A stretch of 48,662 nucleotides of DNA from Bdellovibrio sp. (GCA_022729855.1 DZBG01000006.1:1-48662), one strand, 5' to 3'. Numbered from the stretch's first letter, positions 15,860 through 24,185 are shown. A program made the numbers and translations. Notes: generated by a model from the sequence alone, not told the origin.

Positions 15860-16560
15860 GCATGCCCCGAATAGACTAAGCGTCCCTGATCAAGATGCGC
15901 GATCTTCCCAGGAAATTGTTTAATAAGTTCTTTATTATGAGTCGCCCACACGAGAGTGAGGCCCTTCTTTTGATTATAGTGATTGAGAAGTTCAAATAGC
16001 TTGTAACTATTGTCTTTATCGAGTGAACTAGTTGGTTCATCAGCAAGAAGTGCTGTTGGTTTACAAAGCAAAGCGCGAACCATCGCCATCTTTTGCTTTA
16101 GTCCGCCATTACAATCCTCCATCTTTTTCCCGAGACAAGACTGGATACCTAGATAGCGAGTCAGACTCTCCATCTCTTGATAAAAATCTGTCTTAGAAGC
16201 ATAGACACCAGAATCATAAGCGAGCCAAAGATTCTCTTCACAAGTTTTACGATTTAATAGTCTAAGATCTTGGAAAACGGTTGAAACAAAATGTTTTTCT
16301 GATCGCATAAAAGGCAGCACAGCTTTACCAGATGTCGGCTCAGTATAACCCGCGAGCACATTTAAAAGTGTGGTCTTTCCGGCACCAGAGGGGCCAGTGA
16401 CGAACAAAATTTCACCAGGGTAAATAGTTAATTGCACCGATTTCAGTGCCGGACTGGCACCAAACTCTACACTCAGATTATCTAAGTGAAAGAGGTACGA
16501 TTGCCGTAAAGGCGCAGAATTTTGAGAAAGAGCACGACCAGTTATCATCCTTGAACCCAC
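15847..16560 (-). CDS. ftsE: Cell-division ATP-binding protein FtsE
   Basis: Cytoplasmic ABC ATPase that drives FtsX. Walker A GPSGAGKT is at 56-63, the Q-loop Gln at ~97 (VFQDLRLL, an FtsE-typical segment), Walker B LLADEP at ~171-176, the D-loop SSLD follows, and the H-loop His is in WATHNKE. The signature loop reads CNGGLKQK instead of LSGGEQQR, an unusual departure. The start is taken as GTG at 16560, with GAGGG 5 bases upstream; an ATG at 16548 has no spaced ribosome-binding site. An N-terminal extension of ~20 residues precedes the usual family start. First gene of the seven-gene envelope operon, overlapping ftsX by 13 bases. A LolD-like role is the alternative, but the FtsX and EnvC neighbours favour FtsE. 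Confidence 0.9.
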   Translation of the reverse strand: MGSRMITGRALSQNSAPLRQSYLFHLDNLSVEFGASPALKSVQLTIYPGEILFVTGPSGAGKTTLLNVLAGYTEPTSGKAVLPFMRSEKHFVSTVFQDLRLLNRKTCEENLWLAYDSGVYASKTDFYQEMESLTRYLGIQSCLGKKMEDCNGGLKQKMAMVRALLCKPTALLADEPTSSLDKDNSYKLFELLNHYNQKKGLTLVWATHNKELIKQFPGKIAHLDQGRLVYSGHACFI

Positions 16561-16604
16561 CTTACCCTCATCTTGAGAGCTTCGTGATTATATAATCTGC
16601 AATT

Positions 16605-16634
16605 ATTGTACCGAGTCTTAAAACGGATCGTAAA
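16605..16634 (-). promoter_or_regulatory. Possible sigma-70 promoter of the ftsE operon
   Basis: On the minus strand TTTACG (16629-16634) and TACAAT (16605-16610) are spaced by 18 bases, about 45 bases before the ftsE GTG. A TATAAT-like hexamer also lies nearer the gene but without a good -35 partner. Weak prediction by eye. Confidence 0.35.
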
Positions 16635-16654
16635 GAACACAATAACTGAGCTAA

Positions 16655-18082
16655 TCAATGTGTTATTATCCCTTCGGCCTTCAATAATTCATAGGTCGAA
16701 TCAGAACAGTAAACATTAGGAACAAAATTAAATTTGTTTTGAAGATCGGCGATCAGTGAATTCTCCACATCCCCTAGTAAGTAAACATCCCCATTATCCA
16801 TGAGTATTTTTGCAGGATCTCTTTCAAGAAGAAGATTGTCCTGAGTTTTAGTCTTCACAAGTTTTTTGCGTGATTTAACAAAGATAATATTTTTCTTCGG
16901 AATATCCACAAGGATCCAGTCTTTCTCAGTCCCTTTCTTTTTAAGAATATCCTGAATCTCTTTTACTTTATCTTGGGCCTTCTTCACGATCTTATCGTAA
17001 ACCTGATCTTCGTCCTGATTAAGCATTCTCTGCTTAAATTCATCGCATTTTACTGAGCGAGGTGGAATCGCAAAAAGAAGTCTATAGGCCAGATCTTTAA
17101 TACGAGGATTTTTATCAAAATCCCCATTCATATAATAAGTATGAACTTGGTTCATAAAATAGAGATCATTAAATCCATAAAACTTTGTTGGATCATTACT
17201 TATCATTTCCATCAATTGTGAGTAAGTATAAATCTTACCTTTCTCCAAGAGATAAAAACAAATCTCTTCAGCTATGGCATCAAAGCGCGCTCCACGAGCT
17301 GAGCGAACAACTTGTGAGTACCAAGCAAAGCGTGCCATTAGAAAATCTTCTACGGCGTGAAGAGCATTATGATGGATCGCAACCACATCATGTCCTGAGA
17401 TGTTCACACATCTGAAATGGTGAAGAAGATAATCTCTGTCATAAGTTCCATAACGAATTCCAGAATAATGAGCATCACGTAGGAGGTAATCCATACGGTC
17501 ACAATCGATTTCTGAATGAAGAACTTGGTTGGCCAGTACACTTGGATCCACACCTTTCACAAGGTTTGAAATCTTCTGAGGATCAAGACGATACTGCTTT
17601 AAGATAAATGTAATCCCGCCTTCATAGTCGGTATTCTTAATAATATATGATCCAAGATGTTCATGATCATCTGGGATACCCTTTCCATTCTTATCGTTAG
17701 TTGTGTCGCCATAACGGATATAGGCCATCTCTGTTGTATGCGAGAACATAAAAGTTCCCAAATCATGAAGAAGGGCCGCAAGACGAAGAGATTGGTGATA
17801 AATTTTTTCTGGAGTCTGAACTTTATCATCAAACAGATCAGCTTCAGGAACTGCTTTTCCAAGACGCTGAAGAATCTTATGGGCATTAAACATCACTCCA
17901 ATTGAATGACCAAAACGCGAGTGCTCCGCTCCAGGGAATGTATAACATGTAAATCCAAGTTGCTTGATCCAACGAAGGCGCTGATAAAATGGAGTGTGGA
18001 TGATTTCCCATTCAAGATTTGTGAGATTAACAAATCCATAAAGAGGATCGTAGATGATTTTATTTTTGCTATAAACTTCCAT
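16655..18082 (-). CDS. HD-domain (SAMHD1/YwfO-like, COG1078) phosphohydrolase
   Basis: Predicted cytoplasmic metal-dependent (d)NTP triphosphohydrolase. The N-terminus has the family opening YDPLYGFVNL, FYQRLRWIKQLG and TFPGAEHSRFGHS (His54/His59), then the HD pair in ALLHDLG (His106, Asp107) and the distal Asp in SEIDCDRMDYLLRDA. All four H...HD...D ligands appear intact. The C-terminal ~170 residues resemble those of COG1078 proteins. At 475 residues it is somewhat longer than B. subtilis YwfO (433). Substrate could be dNTPs (as in YwfO/SAMHD1) but is not proven. It stands alone, isolated by the terminator upstream (18093-18131), with a weak GGATA ribosome-binding site. Nucleotide hydrolysis would fit the nucleoside-salvage theme of the window. 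Confidence 0.88.
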   Translation of the reverse strand: MEVYSKNKIIYDPLYGFVNLTNLEWEIIHTPFYQRLRWIKQLGFTCYTFPGAEHSRFGHSIGVMFNAHKILQRLGKAVPEADLFDDKVQTPEKIYHQSLRLAALLHDLGTFMFSHTTEMAYIRYGDTTNDKNGKGIPDDHEHLGSYIIKNTDYEGGITFILKQYRLDPQKISNLVKGVDPSVLANQVLHSEIDCDRMDYLLRDAHYSGIRYGTYDRDYLLHHFRCVNISGHDVVAIHHNALHAVEDFLMARFAWYSQVVRSARGARFDAIAEEICFYLLEKGKIYTYSQLMEMISNDPTKFYGFNDLYFMNQVHTYYMNGDFDKNPRIKDLAYRLLFAIPPRSVKCDEFKQRMLNQDEDQVYDKIVKKAQDKVKEIQDILKKKGTEKDWILVDIPKKNIIFVKSRKKLVKTKTQDNLLLERDPAKILMDNGDVYLLGDVENSLIADLQNKFNFVPNVYCSDSTYELLKAEGIITH

Positions 18083-18092
18083 GTATATCCGT

Positions 18093-18131
18093 AAAAAAAG
18101 AAAAAGGGCCCTTCATCATGAAGGGCCCTTT
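18093..18131 (-). terminator. Strong intrinsic terminator of the regulator/small-protein transcript
   Basis: A perfect 12-bp stem (18103-18114 with 18120-18131, AAAGGGCCCTTC) with a 5-base loop is followed on the minus strand by a T-rich tract (18093-18102). It lies 9 bases after the stop of the 68-residue gene and just upstream of the HD-domain gene, insulating the two. A-tracts on the other side may let it work in both directions. Confidence 0.9.
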
Positions 18132-18140
18132 AAGAATTGA

Positions 18141-18347
18141 TTATTGTAATGTTTTAGATTTTTTAGATTTTTTCGCTTTAGTGATTTTGCTAATCGCGTA
18201 TTCCATCATCATGAATGCTTCACGACGAAGTCCATTATCATGGATGTAGCGATAAAAATTTTCGATCTCACCATTGTTCGTACGAAAGTTTTTAATCGTC
18301 ATTTCTACTGGTTTAGCATCTGTTGTAACTGTTTCTACTTTTGACAT
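18141..18347 (-). CDS. Small basic protein with lysine-rich tail, unknown function
   Basis: I do not recognise this 68-residue protein. The first ~20 residues are polar, the middle (~20-52) is predicted helical (IENFYRYIHDNGLRREAF...), and the end is a run of Lys/Ser (KAKKSKKSKTLQ) that could bind nucleic acid or a membrane surface. It has an excellent ribosome-binding site (AAGGAG, 6 bases before ATG) and its own strong terminator, so it is very likely expressed, probably with the upstream bEBP-like regulator (gap of 55 bases). No transmembrane segment, Cys cluster or known toxin/antitoxin motif is visible. Confidence 0.75.
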   Translation of the reverse strand: MSKVETVTTDAKPVEMTIKNFRTNNGEIENFYRYIHDNGLRREAFMMMEYAISKITKAKKSKKSKTLQ

Positions 18348-18402
18348 ATATGTCTCCTTACTTAGTATTTTACTTTTTTTACTCTAACTCTTCAACCAAA
18401 GC

Positions 18403-19896
18403 TTACTGAAGTTCACGTGCTTCGATCATTCCGTAGCTGTGAAGTTTGTTGTATAGCGTCTTAACTGTAATTCCAAGAGCTTTTGCTGCACGTGTCTTAT
18501 TACCATTAAGGTGGTCTAAAGTACCAATAATATGCTTTTTCTCAAGGTCAAAAAGCGTCATTTCAGAAAATTCGATCACAACTTCTTCAGCTACTTCAGT
18601 TACCACTTCTTTAGCAAATTCAGGAAGGTGGTCAGCTTCGATATATTGACCTTCAGAAAGGATATACGTTCTTTCCATTACGTTTTTAAGTTCGTGAGCG
18701 TTTCCTGGCCAAAAGTATCCACAAAGTTTTTCAAGAGCTGCAGAAGTAAGAATTTTAGCTTCTCCGTTTCCACGTTTTCCGTTAAGGAAATGCTCAGCAA
18801 GGTGCTTGATATCTTCTTGACGGTCACGAAGTGATGGAATCAATGCGTGAACTGTATTTAATCTGTAGTAAAGATCTTCTTTAAATGTTCCAGCTTCTAC
18901 TAGAGTTTTAAGAACGATTTTGCTTGTTACAACAAGACGTACATTTAAAAGAATGCGCTCATCAGAATCAACAGTCATCATTTCTCCAGCAACTAGTGTG
19001 CGAAGGATTTTTGACTGAATATTAAGTGAAAGTGATCCAATTTCATCAATAATAAGTGTTCCACCATTTGCTTGAACGAAAAGACCGTTCTTACCAAAAA
19101 GCTCTCTGTCCATTTGTGCTTCAGTAAAAGCTGAACAGTTAGAAAGAACACAAGCTCCTTTTCTTCCAGACCATTGGTGAATTTTGCGAGCAAGTTGCTT
19201 CTTACCAACACCGTGGTTACCTTCGAGAAGTACTGGAAAATCTTGAGCTGCTACTTTACGAGCAAGAGCAACTACATCTAGAAATCTTTTTGAGTGACCG
19301 ATTAGCTCACACTCACCATCTTGAATATGTGAACGAATTTCAACTCTATTAGTAAGTTCTTTATCTCTTGATTCGATTTTTGCCATGAGCTCTTTATTAA
19401 GATTTTGAGCTACTAAAAACATATGCATATTACGTAGTGGAGCATTGATTGCTTCTAGAACATCATTTACTAGAGCGATATCTGATTCACTAAATTGACG
19501 ATCTTTTTTAATTGATTGGATATTGATTGTTCCAATAACTGAACCATCAACCATCATAGGGATACAAAGCTCAGATTCAACACAGTCTTCTCTTTTCGAA
19601 GTTGAAGCGATTGGATCTCTTCTTACTGAATTTGAATAATAAGCTCTTTTAATTCTTGATACATATCCTGAAAGACCTTGGCCTTTAGCTAAAACAACTT
19701 CATTAACCGATTGTCCGTTCTCAGCGATTAAGCGAGTTGAACCATCATTAAGAGCAACAAACCCTTGAACCTTGTACTCACCAGTCATGTCATGAATTTG
19801 GCCAGTAATCTTAGAAAAGAAGACAACTTCGTTTAAGTTAGAAAGTAGAACTGTACAAAGAGTAGATAGTTCGTTGTTGAGTTGAGCAGCTTTCAT
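18403..19896 (-). CDS. GAF-AAA+-Fis regulator, bEBP-like but without the GAFTGA loop
   Basis: Transcription regulator of the NtrC-like architecture: a GAF sensor (~20-160), AAA+ domain (~193-420) and a Fis-type helix-turn-helix (~450-490, NGNKTRAAKALGITVKTLYNKL in pieces). Walker A is GNHGVGKK (225-232) and Walker B LIIDEI (281-286); an arginine-rich sensor region (LRDRQEDI) and WPGNAHELKN follow. Between ELFG (266-269) and GLFVQANGGT the usual segment carrying GAFTGA is absent. That loop contacts sigma-54, so this protein probably does not open sigma-54 promoters and may act as a repressor or sigma-70 regulator, as TyrR does. No receiver domain is present; a small molecule or redox signal to GAF is likely. 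It has its own promoter (19960-19988) and an AAGGAG site, and stands downstream of tolB. Confidence 0.88.
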   Translation of the reverse strand: MKAAQLNNELSTLCTVLLSNLNEVVFFSKITGQIHDMTGEYKVQGFVALNDGSTRLIAENGQSVNEVVLAKGQGLSGYVSRIKRAYYSNSVRRDPIASTSKREDCVESELCIPMMVDGSVIGTINIQSIKKDRQFSESDIALVNDVLEAINAPLRNMHMFLVAQNLNKELMAKIESRDKELTNRVEIRSHIQDGECELIGHSKRFLDVVALARKVAAQDFPVLLEGNHGVGKKQLARKIHQWSGRKGACVLSNCSAFTEAQMDRELFGKNGLFVQANGGTLIIDEIGSLSLNIQSKILRTLVAGEMMTVDSDERILLNVRLVVTSKIVLKTLVEAGTFKEDLYYRLNTVHALIPSLRDRQEDIKHLAEHFLNGKRGNGEAKILTSAALEKLCGYFWPGNAHELKNVMERTYILSEGQYIEADHLPEFAKEVVTEVAEEVVIEFSEMTLFDLEKKHIIGTLDHLNGNKTRAAKALGITVKTLYNKLHSYGMIEARELQ

Positions 19897-19959
19897 AGGA
19901 TCTCCTTAACAGGGTTTGGTCTAAAGTGTTTACTTTTTACACATTGCGTTAATGAGAAG

Positions 19960-19988
19960 ATATTACACGGTGCATGAATCTTTTACAA
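19960..19988 (-). promoter_or_regulatory. Predicted sigma-70 promoter of the bEBP-like regulator
   Basis: On the minus strand TTGTAA (19983-19988) and TAATAT (19960-19965) are spaced by 17 bases, giving a leader of about 55 bases. It separates the regulator from the tol operon that ends at 20032. Prediction by eye. Confidence 0.55.
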
Positions 19989-20031
19989 GATCATTTTACT
20001 CCACTGTTTAAAGTTTTATCAGTTTTTCTAG

Positions 20032-21399
20032 TTATTTCGGAAGGTTAGTCCATTGTGGAGAGAAACATTCTCCAAAATCTTTGGTCAATTGGCCTAAAAT
20101 TTCACCTTCTCTATTCATGATCCACATATCCTGGACGGCCTTATGGCTATTTACGACGCGTCTAGAGGTAAAAACGATGAATTCACCGTCTGGAGAATAG
20201 ACAGGTTCCTCATTAGAGCCGAAGTCCTTCGTTAGCCTAAAAAGATTATTTCCTTGGGAATCGATACGGTAAAGATCAAAAAGACCATCTACCCAAGAAG
20301 CGAAGACAATTTCTTTTCCGTCGGGAGAGAGTCTTGGAGTGGCGTTGAACTGGCCAACAAACGAGATACGCTTAACATCTTTCTCTGTAGCACGAGGATC
20401 CATTGTATAGATATGTGCGCGACCTGAGCGGCTTGAGAGAAATGTCATTAAACTACCAGCTGTATTCACAGAAGGATCTACATCATCAGCATAATGAGAA
20501 GTGACCTTTCTCATTTTTCCACCTGTTAAGCTCATCTCATAAATATCAGCATTCCCACTATAACTGAGAGTTAGATACAAACTATTTCCATCAGCAGTAA
20601 ACACTCCCCCTGAATTGATCCCTGGACGAGCAGAAATTGTTGAAAAGTGTTTTGTTTTAAGATCAAGCATCATTAAATCAATATTTTTAATGGTGCGTAC
20701 TTTATTACGAGACTTTTCTTTGTGACTAGCAATCAATGAGAACATAATTTTTGAATTATCTGGAGAAACTGAAGGAGAAAGAACCATCGAGTTGTAGCTG
20801 GTTAGCTTCTCCACTCTATTACCATCAAAATCCATAATATAAAGTTCTTTTCGTTTATCTTTTTTACTTACAGAAGATCTATCTGAAATAAAAACAATCT
20901 TCGATAAAAAGACCGAGGGCTTTCCTGTGATAGATCTGTAAATAGCATCACTTAATTTGTGACCCGCTTCTTTAGTCTGAGAATTTGATATACTCACTGA
21001 TGTATTGAGCACTTCAGCTTTAGTGAGAATACTATAAACTTTTACTGCAATCTCTAGCTCACTCCCCTTGTTCTGCATTTTTGTAGCAACAAGATAAGTC
21101 ACTCCATTTTCTGCCCACGATTCAAACAGGGCCTTAGAGAAAGAGTTCTTTCCCTTATCTTTATATTCAACATTATTAAACTTGTGTTTATAAAAATTAA
21201 AATCGTTTTTAATGATCTCTAAAATTTCAATGGCTTGTTTTTTATTCTCTGATGAGATTGATCCAAATTCTGAATCATCAATCACTAGCTTATCTTTATC
21301 TTGTTCCGCCTCACCAATCGCAATCACTCCAGTGTTTTCCTGGGCCCAAAGTGAAAAAGAGAATACGAGAGTAAGAACTAATAATAAGATTTTTTTCAT
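20032..21399 (-). CDS. tolB: Tol-Pal system beta-propeller protein TolB
   Basis: Periplasmic protein of the Tol-Pal machine that maintains outer-membrane attachment and invagination at division. A signal peptide (MKKILLLVLTLVFSFSLWA) is followed by the TolB N-terminal alpha/beta domain (~22-150) and a propeller of PD40-type repeats: SPSVSPDNSKIMFS, PRLSPDGKEIVFAS, EPVYSPDGEFIVFTS and weaker copies between ~175 and 455. Length 455 is close to E. coli TolB (430). It is the last gene of the tolQ-tolR-tolA-tolB order and starts 10 bases after the tolA-like stop with an AGAGGT site. pal does not follow; the next gene is a regulator with its own promoter. The call is firm. Confidence 0.93.
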   Translation of the reverse strand: MKKILLLVLTLVFSFSLWAQENTGVIAIGEAEQDKDKLVIDDSEFGSISSENKKQAIEILEIIKNDFNFYKHKFNNVEYKDKGKNSFSKALFESWAENGVTYLVATKMQNKGSELEIAVKVYSILTKAEVLNTSVSISNSQTKEAGHKLSDAIYRSITGKPSVFLSKIVFISDRSSVSKKDKRKELYIMDFDGNRVEKLTSYNSMVLSPSVSPDNSKIMFSLIASHKEKSRNKVRTIKNIDLMMLDLKTKHFSTISARPGINSGGVFTADGNSLYLTLSYSGNADIYEMSLTGGKMRKVTSHYADDVDPSVNTAGSLMTFLSSRSGRAHIYTMDPRATEKDVKRISFVGQFNATPRLSPDGKEIVFASWVDGLFDLYRIDSQGNNLFRLTKDFGSNEEPVYSPDGEFIVFTSRRVVNSHKAVQDMWIMNREGEILGQLTKDFGECFSPQWTNLPK

Positions 21400-21409
21400 A
21401 AATACCTCT

Positions 21410-22225
21410 TTAAAGTGGGAATCCTAGGATTACACCTGAACGTGATAACTGAGTGGCAACTTCAGGCGTCGGCGCCGGAAAAGGAGCTGCACTTTTAATA
21501 CTCATTTCGGCACGAGTATCAAACTCTGGTTGACCACTCGACTCGTTGATTTCAGTTTTAATAATTTGGCCCTGGGCCCCAATATAAACTCGAATGCGGC
21601 AGCGTAGATTTTTATCAAGAAGATAACTTGGAAGTTTCCAGTATGGTTTAATCAGCTCTGGCATTGACTGCACATAACTCACATAAGCCGAGTTCTCAGT
21701 GTCTGAATAATCCCCTACTAGACTAGATCCCTTACTTAGACGGTTCCCTTCAATAATAAGAGCATCAAGCTCCTTTCCTGAACCTTCTTTAGATCCCTGT
21801 TTCACTTCTTTTTTAGGTTTAACTTTTTTATCTGAATAATTAGACAAAAGAGAATTCAATGAAGACTTTTTCTTTGGTTTCTCTTGTTCTTTAATAACAA
21901 GATCCCCTTCTTTGATAACGTCTTCTGGAACTTCTTCTTTTTTAGGTGTTATTTCTTCTTTTTCACCCTTCACAGGTTCTGCTGGCTGAACCGGACTGTT
22001 CGCTATCTTTTCTTGAATTTCTTTAAGTTCTTGAATTGTATATTTTGGCATTCCTACAATATCAACCCTAACAGCGGCATGGATAATATCTAGTTTTTCA
22101 TTATTAAAAAAACTAAAAGACATTTTTCCTACAAGTATAGCAATTAGAACAATAATCCCGTGCCCAACTAAGGACAGCCCAAGATTCTTCCAAAATTTTT
22201 GCTGTTCTAACTGATAACTATACAT
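21410..22225 (-). CDS. tolA: TolA/TonB-family energy transducer
   Basis: Envelope-spanning protein that couples the TolQR motor to the periplasm. A cytoplasmic N-terminus is followed by one TM (~16-36), a Lys/Glu/Pro-rich linker (~75-150) and a C-terminal TolA/TonB-like domain (~185-271) with KPYWKLPSYLLDKNLRCRIRVYI and FDTRAEMSIKSAAPFPAPTPE in pieces. The linker is short compared with E. coli TolA (421 residues in total versus 271). TolA is favoured over TonB because of the tolQ-tolR-x-tolB order. The start lies 2 bases after the tolR stop, so translation is probably coupled. Alternative: a TonB-like protein that has replaced TolA. Confidence 0.85.
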   Translation of the reverse strand: MYSYQLEQQKFWKNLGLSLVGHGIIVLIAILVGKMSFSFFNNEKLDIIHAAVRVDIVGMPKYTIQELKEIQEKIANSPVQPAEPVKGEKEEITPKKEEVPEDVIKEGDLVIKEQEKPKKKSSLNSLLSNYSDKKVKPKKEVKQGSKEGSGKELDALIIEGNRLSKGSSLVGDYSDTENSAYVSYVQSMPELIKPYWKLPSYLLDKNLRCRIRVYIGAQGQIIKTEINESSGQPEFDTRAEMSIKSAAPFPAPTPEVATQLSRSGVILGFPL

Positions 22226-22227
22226 AG

Positions 22228-22641
22228 CTACTTATTCTCTATCTCTGTCACAAGTGCGATATTAGAAATTCCAGCCTTCTTTAGATTAGAAATAAGCTTG
22301 GCCACTTTTTCGTACTTGAGTTGGTAATCAGCTCTGATATAGATAACATCAGTTTTATTTTTAACAAGCTCTTCATTAATTCTTTTCACAAGAACTTTTG
22401 AATCAACGAGCTCTTTTCCAATAAAATATTTTTCTGTGTCAGTAATCGAGAGTATGACGAGTTCTGAGTTTAGATTTAAACTTGTTACTTTTTGAGTTTT
22501 AGGGAGCTTGAGCTGAATCCCACTAAACATCATAGGAGCAGTTACCATAAAGATAACAAGTAGAACTAACATCACATCCACTAAAGGTGTGACGTTAATA
22601 TCTGAAACAGGGCCTTTTTTATTCCCAGTATTCATTCCCAT
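22228..22641 (-). CDS. tolR: Biopolymer transport protein TolR (ExbD family)
   Basis: Inner-membrane motor subunit that uses the proton-motive force with TolQ. A short cytoplasmic N-terminus leads to a single TM (~18-38) containing the essential Asp (TPLVDVMLVLLVIFM, Asp22), followed by a periplasmic ExbD domain (~50-137) with VYIRADYQLKYEKVAKLI, in pieces. Length 137 is typical (E. coli TolR 142). AAAGGA lies 8 bases before the ATG. It is 11 bases after tolQ and 2 bases before the tolA-like gene. TolR versus ExbD is decided by the tolB neighbour. Confidence 0.93.
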   Translation of the reverse strand: MGMNTGNKKGPVSDINVTPLVDVMLVLLVIFMVTAPMMFSGIQLKLPKTQKVTSLNLNSELVILSITDTEKYFIGKELVDSKVLVKRINEELVKNKTDVIYIRADYQLKYEKVAKLISNLKKAGISNIALVTEIENK

Positions 22642-22652
22642 GGTAAATTCCT

Positions 22653-23357
22653 TTAGTCTTTTTTCCCAATAAGGATTGATCTTTCAATTAAGTTAAGAAA
22701 ATCCTGAGAAAATGATTCCATTTGCGAATTTGTACGCGAGATTTGATTATTAAAAAAGTTGTAAAACCAAACAGCTGGAATGGCAGCAGCAAGACCTACG
22801 GCCGTTGCCACAAGGGCCTCAGCAATACCTGGGGCCACCGCTTCAATTGATCCACCACCAGTCGATAGACCAGAGAATGCATCAATAATTCCCCACACTG
22901 TTCCAAACAAACCGATAAACGGAGTGATTGATCCAATACTGGCCAGAGTTGAAACCTGAAGCTCCATTTTCTCTGTTCCTAAATTAAAACCATTCTTCAT
23001 CGCTCTCTCAAGTGACTGAAAACCATTTGTTGAAAAGTATTCAGCGATTGATGATTTATTATTTTGGCTTAGTTTTTCACTCACTTTATTTAACTCTTCA
23101 TATCCTTTGCGGAAAATGAGACTAAATGTTGAATCGTGGTGCTCTGTTGCCTGATGAAGAATCTCCGACATTGAAGTTGAGCCTTTGAAAAAATTAAAGA
23201 ACTCTTCATTCGAAGCATTAATCAGTTTTAGTTGTTTGTATTTTTGTAAAACGATAGTCCATGAAATTACAGAAGCAGCAGCAAGAATAAGAAGAACAAG
23301 TTTCACAACAAGTCCTGAATCCCATAAAATTTGCCAAATATTTAATCCACCGTGCAT
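22653..23357 (-). CDS. tolQ: Tol-Pal motor protein TolQ (ExbB/MotA family)
   Basis: Proton-channel subunit of the Tol motor. The 234-residue protein has TM1 at ~14-34, a long cytoplasmic segment (~45-130), TM2 (~137-158, ASIGSITPFIGLFGTVWGI in part) and TM3 (~180-202, AEALVATAVGLAAAIPAVWFYN in pieces), the conserved MotA/TolQ/ExbB core. A GGGAAGG site lies ~7 bases before the ATG. It starts 3 bases after the uncharacterised multi-TM gene. The call is firm at family level; the context (tolR, tolA-like, tolB) decides TolQ. Confidence 0.94.
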   Translation of the reverse strand: MHGGLNIWQILWDSGLVVKLVLLILAAASVISWTIVLQKYKQLKLINASNEEFFNFFKGSTSMSEILHQATEHHDSTFSLIFRKGYEELNKVSEKLSQNNKSSIAEYFSTNGFQSLERAMKNGFNLGTEKMELQVSTLASIGSITPFIGLFGTVWGIIDAFSGLSTGGGSIEAVAPGIAEALVATAVGLAAAIPAVWFYNFFNNQISRTNSQMESFSQDFLNLIERSILIGKKD

Positions 23358-23360
23358 AAA

Positions 23361-24185
23361 CTACCCTTCCCGTTTAAACCGTTTAATAAAAAAAGCTAAT
23401 GAGTCGCGAAACTTGTAATAAACTAAAGATAACACTCCACTCACAACTAGAAAAGTCACAAGACTTGATTGTTGAACTGTAAATGGAGAAAAATCTCTTC
23501 CCCAGACTAAATCCACTCCCATAAATGTATTAAGTGGTCCTACGAAGACAATCAAAAACCAAAAAGCATTAGAGAAGCGTTTTAGTTGTGAATGTGTGAC
23601 TAAAAGAAGATTGAAATAGACAAACAAAACAATCGGCCAAAGCTTAAAATAATCTGGCATCGATATTCTGTAAGCAAAAAGCCCAAGTATTAAGAAAAAA
23701 GCGTTTTCAATGATTGATTTTTTATTCTTTGGAAATTGCTCCTGCAGGTAAAGCCAAAAAAAGATATCAGCTGCAAAATAAAGGAAGACACCAAAATAGG
23801 AAACAAGATGTCCCCAGAAGTAAGATGTATACGCAGGATTAAACTTAATACCACCCACGGCCATGACCCCGATAAACGAAAAGAGTGTGATCACAAGTGA
23901 CTTATATTGAACCCACTCCAAAACTAAAGCTTTGAACTGAACAAGATTAGGCCAGCTGCGAGACTTTACCTTTGACCAATAATACATCGAGAATAAGGCG
24001 ATCAATTTTCCAAGGAAAACAATTTCCCAGCCATAATTTTGAAGCCAAGACTCAATAATATTAATTTCATGTTCAAGTAGAAAATGAATAAAGGCAGAGA
24101 GTGAACTAAGTAGAACCACACTTAAAATAAAAACGATTTGGTAACAAGTATAAGAGCTAAGTCTTATTTGCCAATTTTTGATCAT
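23361..24185 (-). CDS. Uncharacterised polytopic membrane protein in the tol operon
   Basis: I do not recognise this 274-residue protein. It has about seven hydrophobic helices (roughly 15-35, 55-70, 95-113, 122-147, 160-175, 183-200, 208-226, with another near 240-258) joined by short loops, and a basic C-terminus (FIKRFKREG). No transporter, peptidase or acyltransferase motif is evident. Its start overlaps the stop of the preceding secreted-protein gene by 4 bases (ATGA) and tolQ starts 3 bases after its stop, so it is co-translated with both. Location in the inner membrane is safe; a role in envelope homeostasis is inferred from position only. Confidence 0.75.
   Translation of the reverse strand: MIKNWQIRLSSYTCYQIVFILSVVLLSSLSAFIHFLLEHEINIIESWLQNYGWEIVFLGKLIALFSMYYWSKVKSRSWPNLVQFKALVLEWVQYKSLVITLFSFIGVMAVGGIKFNPAYTSYFWGHLVSYFGVFLYFAADIFFWLYLQEQFPKNKKSIIENAFFLILGLFAYRISMPDYFKLWPIVLFVYFNLLLVTHSQLKRFSNAFWFLIVFVGPLNTFMGVDLVWGRDFSPFTVQQSSLVTFLVVSGVLSLVYYKFRDSLAFFIKRFKREG

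Noticed and set aside
18403-19896. Standard sigma-54 activator call for the GAF-AAA+-Fis protein
   Set aside because: The GAFTGA loop is missing, so the usual description would mislead.
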